A stretch of DNA of 7,786 nucleotides from Selenomonadaceae bacterium (GTDB lineage Bacteria > Bacillota > Negativicutes > Selenomonadales > Selenomonadaceae). The notes under the pieces are model-generated. The model worked only from the letters and a program-made list of their open reading frames with translations. It was not told where the DNA came from and searched no databases. Each line of letters opens with the position of its first letter. The first letter of the stretch is position 1. The position numbers and the translations under genes were made by a program. The stretch is taken from contig JAFXOC010000057.1 of assembly GCA_017529085.1 (NCBI GenBank), forward strand, positions 1-7,786, given 5' to 3'. This document shows positions 1-5,495 of the stretch, piece after piece.

Positions 1-167
1 TAAATAATTCAGATTTTATTTACGCATAATTATACATACGAACATCTAGTTTATCGATATAAAAATATTATCTTTTTATAAAAAACAATTCAGATGTTTG
101 GTTTATGAAATTTTCTTTTAATTTAATAAGAAAATTAAACAAATATTTTGTAATGGAGGTCACGACT
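1..167 (+). promoter_or_regulatory. AT-rich leader upstream of the XRE regulator, putative promoter/operator region
   Basis: No gene is visible here. By hand count about 83% of bases 1-150 are A/T. Visible elements are a 9-nt direct repeat AATTCAGAT at 6-14 and 87-95, a 7-nt inverted pair AACATCT (41-47) / AGATGTT (92-98), and an 8-bp palindrome TATCGATA at 52-59. The best promoter-like pair is TTGGTT (98-103) and TTTAAT (122-127) with an 18-nt spacer; the -10 matches consensus at 5 of 6 positions, the -35 at only 3 of 6. The repeated AGATGTT element lies against that -35, as an operator would. Such hits are easy to find by chance in AT-rich DNA, so the promoter is a guess; the role of the region as leader of the operon is more secure. 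Confidence 0.35.
155..160 (+). promoter_or_regulatory. Shine-Dalgarno that sets the start of the XRE gene
   Basis: GGAGGT ends 7 nt before the ATG at 168 and is a near-perfect ribosome binding site. An in-frame ATG at 105 would add 21 residues, but it has no purine-rich site before it and lies in very AT-rich DNA. The ATG at 168 is therefore chosen. Confidence 0.85.
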
Positions 168-635
168 ATGGCTAGGGGTCTTAAAGAAGATGCTCCGTAT
201 GCTGATTTTGCCAAGCGACTACGAAAAATCAGACGCGATAGAAAAATGACGCGTATCGTATTTGCAGAAAAATGCGGTCTCGTTCCTGCTACGGTTTTAA
301 ATTATGAGAACGGCAAACGAATTCCCGCTGCCGATATGGCGGTAAAAATGGCAGAAGTTTTAGATATTACAGTTGGCGAGTTAATGGGTGTCGAAAAGGA
401 CGAAGATACTAAGCGCACGAAAGCCGCCATAAATCGTATCAGAGAAATGTATGGTAATAAACCAGCCAAACAAGCGGAAGAAATGTTATACAGCACGGAA
501 CGTTTGTTTGCAGATGGCGACCTCCCGCCCGAAACTCAAGAAGATTATATTTTAGAAATGCAGAAACTTTTTATTTTTGCCACAGAGAAAATTCGCGAAA
601 AAATAACGCCTAACAATATCGCACTAAATAAATAA
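168..635 (+). CDS. XRE-family (Cro/CI-type) helix-turn-helix transcriptional regulator
   Basis: This 155-residue cytoplasmic DNA-binding protein probably controls its own promoter and the downstream BREX genes. Residues about 11-73 form a typical HTH_3 domain: FAKRLRKIRRDRKMT, then a helix-turn-helix whose recognition helix is around LVPATVLNYENGKR (residues 38-51), then a closing segment ending ITVGELMG. The charged, probably helical C-terminal half (about 75-155) matches no domain I recognise; it may serve dimerisation or sensing. The gene is first in the cluster and co-directional, followed by a 95-nt gap and then brxA. The position suggests a BREX regulator, but the described BREX regulator BrxR is a winged-HTH/WYL protein, which this is not. 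The HTH assignment is firm; the role in BREX control is inferred from position. A longer start at 105 is possible but lacks a ribosome binding site. Confidence 0.85.
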   Translation: MARGLKEDAPYADFAKRLRKIRRDRKMTRIVFAEKCGLVPATVLNYENGKRIPAADMAVKMAEVLDITVGELMGVEKDEDTKRTKAAINRIREMYGNKPAKQAEEMLYSTERLFADGDLPPETQEDYILEMQKLFIFATEKIREKITPNNIALNK

Positions 636-730
636 TGGCAACAACCCGAAAACGCTTAAAACAAATCAACGATATCGACAAAAACAGCAACTAATACCAA
701 ATAAGCGTAAAAAAGGCAGGGGGGTAAATA
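636..730 (+). promoter_or_regulatory. Intergenic gap with dyad and G-rich ribosome binding site before brxA
   Basis: This 95-nt gap is several times longer than the 11-18 nt gaps inside the brx operon. It contains a perfect 7-bp inverted pair ACGCTTA (652-658) / TAAGCGT (702-708) with a 43-nt loop, and inside the loop an 8-bp palindrome CGATATCG (670-677). Runs A6 (709-714) and G6 (719-724) follow. AGGGGGG at 718-724 ends 6 nt before the brxA ATG and serves as the ribosome binding site. There is no GC-rich hairpin followed by a U tract, so no intrinsic terminator is called, and I find no convincing -35/-10 pair. The region could be an operator or mRNA-structure element separating regulator from effector genes. 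A 19-codon ORF at 635-694 also lies here. Confidence 0.3.
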
Positions 731-1360
731 ATGCCGCAAACAGCTAACAGACAGTTAAAAAAATCAAGTCCATATACCGCAGTAATGACGCGGGAGCAGT
801 TTTTATTTTACGAAACGAGAACCACGGCAAAGTTAATGGATAGCGGATTAGAAAGGGAAGAAATCGTAAATAAAATTATTTCGGAAAATCTTTTTCAATA
901 TCCGACGGAAAAATCGGTAAAACAGATGTCGCTTGCTTGTATGCGTCGATTAGACGCTCTAAAAGATAAACATTTGATAACCGCTATAGCAGAGGAACCG
1001 AGCAATGTGGCAAAACAAATATGCCTATACGCGATGATGCGAGAATATCGTTTGTTATGGGATTTTATGATAACTGTTATAGGCGAAAAATATCGTACTC
1101 TTGACAGAACTTTTAGCAAATCTGATTTAAATGTCTTTTTTTTACGACTTCAAGAACAAGACGATTGGGTTGCATCGTGGAGCGAAAATACAATCGTTAA
1201 ACTAAAACAAGTACTGATGAAAACATTGGTCGAGAACGAATATTTGGATAATATTAAGGCGGAGCGTTTAAATCCTGTGCTTATCAGTCCGATTTTGGAA
1301 GACGCAATCAGAAGCGCCGGACAAGAAATAGCTCTTTCGGCGTTTAATTGTTTTGTGTAA
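731..1360 (+). CDS. brxA: BREX protein BrxA (DUF1819 family)
   Basis: This 209-residue protein has the size and features of BrxA (DUF1819), a small accessory protein of BREX phage defence. Family work describes BrxA as a small helical, DNA-binding protein. Recognisable segments are REQFLFYETRTTAKLMDSGL (residues 21-40), ENLFQYPTEKSVKQM (52-66) and SWSENTIVKLKQVLMKTLVE (149-168), which together are typical of the family. There is no signal peptide or membrane segment. The ATG at 731 is supported by the G-rich ribosome binding site at 718-724; the next in-frame ATG (785) lacks one and would remove 18 residues. The gene is complete and precedes brxB by 18 nt. A run of eight T (1136-1143) encodes part of VFFLR and is a possible slippage site, but the frame is intact here. 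Identity rests on recalled family motifs plus the perfectly matching gene order. Confidence 0.9.
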   Translation: MPQTANRQLKKSSPYTAVMTREQFLFYETRTTAKLMDSGLEREEIVNKIISENLFQYPTEKSVKQMSLACMRRLDALKDKHLITAIAEEPSNVAKQICLYAMMREYRLLWDFMITVIGEKYRTLDRTFSKSDLNVFFLRLQEQDDWVASWSENTIVKLKQVLMKTLVENEYLDNIKAERLNPVLISPILEDAIRSAGQEIALSAFNCFV

Positions 1361-1378
1361 TGCAGGGAGATATTCTAA

Positions 1379-1936
1379 ATGAGCAATTTGAATGAGCGTC
1401 TTGATTCTCTGAAAAAACTCTTGCAGAGCCAAGAATTCCTCGAAGGAAGAGGACTGTCCAATGAGGTAAATATTCGCATTTTTTGCTATGACCCAAAAGA
1501 TGAAATGACTGTCCGTCATTTCACGGGCAAATTGACATCAGATGAGAACTTGTCCTGCCACATTATAGAATACAATCTCTATCGCGTATTTCTTTCGATT
1601 TGCGATGAAAAACGCATTACCGAAAAAATCCCTGATCTTGAGGATAAAAAGGGAAGTAAGTTTGTTTTAAGTCACATAGAGCGTATCGCAAAAAATGTAA
1701 ACTTTATCGAAAAAATGAAGTACGAGCCGCATAATGTTGGGGACGTAATTCTTATTACGGGCGTAGGAGAGGCGTTTCCGTTTATCCGCGTCCATTCGCT
1801 GTTGGACGCTATGCAGCCGCATTTTTCAGATGTGCCTATCGTTGTTATGTATCCGGGAACTTTTGACGGTCGCTATGTAAAATTATTCGATAGGCTTACG
1901 CCCAATCCTTATTATCGGGCATTCAATATTGTGTAA
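1379..1936 (+). CDS. brxB: BREX protein BrxB (DUF1788 family)
   Basis: This 185-residue protein belongs to the BrxB family (DUF1788), a small cytoplasmic BREX component whose biochemical role is not settled; it is regarded as an essential partner of the complex in type 1 systems. Family-like segments are GRGLSNEVNIRIFCYDPKDE (residues 23-42), GVGEAFPFIRVHSLLDAM (128-145) and VPIVVMYPGTFDG (152-164), the last ending near the C-terminus with a conserved-looking RLTPNPYYRAF. No nucleotide-binding loop, signal peptide or membrane helix is visible. The start is supported by AGGGAG at 1364-1369, 9 nt before the ATG. It follows brxA by 18 nt and precedes brxC by 14 nt, so it is almost certainly co-transcribed and co-expressed with them. 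Length is normal and the frame is intact. Confidence 0.9.
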   Translation: MSNLNERLDSLKKLLQSQEFLEGRGLSNEVNIRIFCYDPKDEMTVRHFTGKLTSDENLSCHIIEYNLYRVFLSICDEKRITEKIPDLEDKKGSKFVLSHIERIAKNVNFIEKMKYEPHNVGDVILITGVGEAFPFIRVHSLLDAMQPHFSDVPIVVMYPGTFDGRYVKLFDRLTPNPYYRAFNIV

Positions 1937-1950
1937 AGAGAGGAATCGCA

Positions 1951-4900
1951 ATGATTATTGAAAAAATGTTCGCCGAGGATATTAACCGCAAAATCAACGG
2001 CGTTGTAAAAGTGGAGCAGGACGAACATCAAGTTCTTGTTCAAGAGCTTGACGAGTACATCATAACAAAAGAACTCAAAAAACATTTCATCGACTTTTTT
2101 AATAACTACGGCGATTCTTTCAAAGAAAACACATCTGACATCGGCGTATGGATTTCCGGCTTCTTTGGCAGCGGTAAATCTCACTTTTTAAAAATACTCT
2201 CATATCTGTTGGAAAATAAGGAAGTGCAAGGCATAAAAACCGTGGAGCGTTTCCGCAAAAAATTTGAAGACGATGCCGCCACTTTTATGATGATTGATAA
2301 CGCTACTCGCGGAAAAACGGACACAATCTTATTTAACATTGACGTACAAAGCTCCGGCAAAAAAGACGAAACGGCTGTCCTTCGAGTATTTGCAAAGATG
2401 TTTTATAATTGTCTCGGTTTTTATGGCGAAGATTTAAAAGTCGCTAAATTAGAGCAATTTATCGCAAAAAAGGGTAAAACCAAAGAATTTCACCGCGTGT
2501 TTGAGGAAAAGAACGGCGAATCTTGGCTTAATTCACGGGATTCTTTCGCCTTCTTCGAGGACGATATGGTATATACGCTTCAAAAGGTTCTGGGTATGAG
2601 TGAAAATGCCGCCAAAAATTGGTTTAACGGTACGGAAACGGTGGATTTTTCAATAGATAAACTTGTATCTGAAATTAAGGAATATGTAGATGCAAAGCCG
2701 AAAGATTTTCGCCTTTTATTTATGGCTGACGAAGTGGGACAGTTCGTTGGAGATGACAGGAGTCTGCTTTTAAATTTGCAATCATTGGTGGAAACTATCG
2801 GTAGCCAGTGTCACGAAAAAGTTTGGGTGGTCTGTACGGGGCAGGAAGCCATTGACGAAGTTATTAAAGCAAGAGAAAATGAGTTTTCCCGTATTCAGGC
2901 GCGATTTAAAACACGGCTTTCCTTGTCTTCATCTTCTGCCGATGAGGTCATTCAAAAGCGTATATTGAAAAAAACGCCCGAAGCCGCAAACGAATTAGAA
3001 ACTCTTTACAAGGAAAACGATTCCGTACTTAGAAATCTTTTCACCTTTACGGATTCCGTGGGCGATATTAAAGGCTATAACGGCGCATCCGAATTTACCA
3101 AAAATTTTCCTTTCGTGCCTTATCAGTTTATACTTATGCAAAAAGTATTTGCCGAAATCAGAAAGCATGGCAATTCCGGCAAGCATCTCTCCGGCGGGGA
3201 ACGCTCTATGCTTTCCGGCTTTCAAGAGGCGGCGCAGAAAATTGAGGACAAGAACGAGTACGCCCTTGCACCCTTTTATCTTTTCTACGACACCGTGCAT
3301 ACTTTTCTTGACAGTTCCATTCGTCGAGTTATCGAACGCGCCGAACGCGCAGCCGACTCAGGAAGCGGTCTTGAACCGCAAGATGTGGCAGTCTTAAAAC
3401 TTCTCTATCTCGTGCGCTATGTGGACGATGTAAAGGCAAATCTTGACAATATCGTTATTCTTATGGCGGATAAAATCAGCTTGGACAAAATTTCAATGCG
3501 CGAAATCGTGGGCGCGTCGCTTGAACGGCTTTTTAATCAGAACTATATCGGTCAAGCCGGAGACGTTTATAATTTCCTTACCGATGAGGAGCAGGATATT
3601 CAACGGGAGATTTATAAAACTGTCGTTGATTCCTCAGAGGTCGTATCTCGTATTGGAAATATAATTTTCACCGATATTTATGAAAGTAAAAAATATCGTT
3701 ACGGCGGTAATTATGACTTCTTTTTTAATTCCTATGTGGATAATATTGCGATAGGCTCTATTACAAGTGAAATGAATTTAAAGTTTCTTACCGTAGCAAC
3801 CGATATGATAGACAAATCGGATTTAAGACTTACCACGGAATCTAAAGGTCAAGCGTTGGTAAAACTTGGCGATACGCCTTATTATCAATACATCGAAAAC
3901 GCCCAAAAAATTTACAAGTATGTTAAGCAAAAGAATGTTCCACAACTTCCCGAAACGGTACAGATAATTATAAGACATCATCAAGAGGAAGCGCGCAAAT
4001 ATGAGTCGGACGCAAAAAAAGAACTTATAGCGGCGATAGAAACCGCAGAATTTTATGTGGACGGCGAACATTTAAGCATAAAAAGCGGCGATGCCAAAAG
4101 TAAAATAAATCAAGCTCTGGAATATCTCGTCACCCGTTTATATTATGACCTTAATCTTATCAAGAAAAACGCGGAAAAAGAAGAGGATATTTCGTCAATT
4201 CTAATGGGCAGAGAACAGTCGCTTTTTGGCGTGGAAGCGAACAGCGAAGCCGCCGTAAAGGTTGAAGAATATTTAGAAATGCAATACGTTAAAAATATCA
4301 AGGTTTCAATGTCGGATATTCAAAGCAGATATAAAGCCGCTCCATACGGCTGGAAAGAATTTGACATCGCTTGCGTAGTGGCGCAGCTTATACACGACCA
4401 AAAAGTAACCGTTAAATATAACGGTGAAACTATCCAACCAAGCGACCCAAATCTTCCCGAGATGCTCCACAAAAAAACTCAAATAGGCAAAACCATCATC
4501 TCCAAAAGACAAGCCGTATCTATGCAAAAAATCCGTACAGTTCGGGGATTTTTACGAGATTATTTTGATGAGATGGACGTGCCGGAGGATGAGGATGGGT
4601 TAATTGAGCATATCGTAAAAAAAATCGATAAAGAAAAAACACATTACGAAAATCTTCTCTCTAACTACATAGGTCATAAATACCCGGACAAACTTTTGAT
4701 TTCTTCGGCGGTAGCCACCATGAAGGATATTTTGTCAAAACAAAAAGACAATACCGCTCTCATTGATTATATTATCAAAAAGCAAGATGAAATTTATGAT
4801 ATAAAAGAAGCGGCGCAAAATGTGGAGGCTTTTTTTGATAATCAAAGGACGCTTTTCGATGAGGCGGTAAAATATGAGCAGGAAATAAGTATAGATGTTG

Positions 4901-5484
4901 ATTACATAAAAGACGACAATGTAAAAAAAGCCTTAAACTTAATTCGCGCCATTACGCTTGTTTCCGATAGTGAAAAATTTAATTATAGCCGTTTGCCGCA
5001 GCTTAACGGGCTTATGGCAACGGTACATTCCGTACATGACAAGTTGCTCTCCGAAAAACGCGACGAACTTCTTAAAATTGCCGAAGAATATTTTGAGGAA
5101 ATTTCACAAAAGGCGGGAAACGACCGAAAATTTGGCGCGATACTTACAGACGCGAAGGAATTTTTCGAGCGAAAAAGGGATTATATCGGCAGAGCGAGAA
5201 CTTTAAATTCGTTGGGCGGTCAGGAGAATAATATATGGCATTTCAAAGACGAAGCCTTATCTAAAATCGAAGAACTGCAAAAGCAAACGGAACGCCTAAC
5301 AAAAGCGGAAAACGAAACCGCGCAAAAAAAAGAGGCAATTCCCAAAAAGATAAAGTCAATGCGCCGTATGGACTTTCCCAGACGCAAAATGACTACGGAA
5401 GCGGATATTGACGCTTATGTAGAAAGCATAAGAAAACGCATGAAAGAAATATTAAAAGATTGCGACGAGATACAAATTGAATAA
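1951..5484 (+). CDS. brxC: BREX P-loop ATPase BrxC
   Basis: BrxC is the large ATPase of BREX and is thought to be a AAA+-like core of the defence complex, needed for methylation and phage exclusion. The 1177-residue length is normal for the family (about 1200). Walker A is GFFGSGKS at residues 70-77 (K76). Walker B is LLFMADEVGQF at 255-265 with D260 and E261. A sensor-1-like strand follows at VWVVCTGQE (291-299), with an arginine-rich segment RIQARFKTRLSLS at 314-326. The conserved-looking FPFVPYQF (386-393) and HLSGGERSMLSGFQEA (412-427) close the ATPase part. The rest is mostly helical; about 1101-1130 is rich in E, K, Q and L and probably coiled-coil. The start is supported by AGAGAGGA at 1938-1945. 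The gene follows brxB by 14 nt and precedes pglX by 11 nt. A 9-nt tandem duplication (3333-3350) encodes ERA-ERA without breaking the frame. Confidence 0.95.
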   Translation: MIIEKMFAEDINRKINGVVKVEQDEHQVLVQELDEYIITKELKKHFIDFFNNYGDSFKENTSDIGVWISGFFGSGKSHFLKILSYLLENKEVQGIKTVERFRKKFEDDAATFMMIDNATRGKTDTILFNIDVQSSGKKDETAVLRVFAKMFYNCLGFYGEDLKVAKLEQFIAKKGKTKEFHRVFEEKNGESWLNSRDSFAFFEDDMVYTLQKVLGMSENAAKNWFNGTETVDFSIDKLVSEIKEYVDAKPKDFRLLFMADEVGQFVGDDRSLLLNLQSLVETIGSQCHEKVWVVCTGQEAIDEVIKARENEFSRIQARFKTRLSLSSSSADEVIQKRILKKTPEAANELETLYKENDSVLRNLFTFTDSVGDIKGYNGASEFTKNFPFVPYQFILMQKVFAEIRKHGNSGKHLSGGERSMLSGFQEAAQKIEDKNEYALAPFYLFYDTVHTFLDSSIRRVIERAERAADSGSGLEPQDVAVLKLLYLVRYVDDVKANLDNIVILMADKISLDKISMREIVGASLERLFNQNYIGQAGDVYNFLTDEEQDIQREIYKTVVDSSEVVSRIGNIIFTDIYESKKYRYGGNYDFFFNSYVDNIAIGSITSEMNLKFLTVATDMIDKSDLRLTTESKGQALVKLGDTPYYQYIENAQKIYKYVKQKNVPQLPETVQIIIRHHQEEARKYESDAKKELIAAIETAEFYVDGEHLSIKSGDAKSKINQALEYLVTRLYYDLNLIKKNAEKEEDISSILMGREQSLFGVEANSEAAVKVEEYLEMQYVKNIKVSMSDIQSRYKAAPYGWKEFDIACVVAQLIHDQKVTVKYNGETIQPSDPNLPEMLHKKTQIGKTIISKRQAVSMQKIRTVRGFLRDYFDEMDVPEDEDGLIEHIVKKIDKEKTHYENLLSNYIGHKYPDKLLISSAVATMKDILSKQKDNTALIDYIIKKQDEIYDIKEAAQNVEAFFDNQRTLFDEAVKYEQEISIDVDYIKDDNVKKALNLIRAITLVSDSEKFNYSRLPQLNGLMATVHSVHDKLLSEKRDELLKIAEEYFEEISQKAGNDRKFGAILTDAKEFFERKRDYIGRARTLNSLGGQENNIWHFKDEALSKIEELQKQTERLTKAENETAQKKEAIPKKIKSMRRMDFPRRKMTTEADIDAYVESIRKRMKEILKDCDEIQIE

Positions 5485-5495
5485 AGGAGCTGTCT

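Noticed and set aside
105..167. Upstream start of the XRE gene at 105
   Set aside because: It has no Shine-Dalgarno and adds a 21-residue extension not typical of the family, whereas the ATG at 168 has GGAGGT at ideal spacing.
636..730. Intrinsic terminator after the XRE gene
   Set aside because: The only dyad has a 43-nt loop and is followed by A and G runs, not a U tract.
1136..1143. T8 tract in brxA as a phase-variation switch
   Set aside because: Eight T in an AT-rich gene is not rare; similar A8 runs occur in brxC at 4617-4624 and 5324-5331 within lysine-rich coding. The reading frames are intact, and no out-of-frame variant is seen.
2995..3397. Open frames of 82-101 codons on both strands within brxC
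   Set aside because: They overlap the conserved BrxC core in other frames, have no ribosome binding site worth noting and give no recognisable protein.
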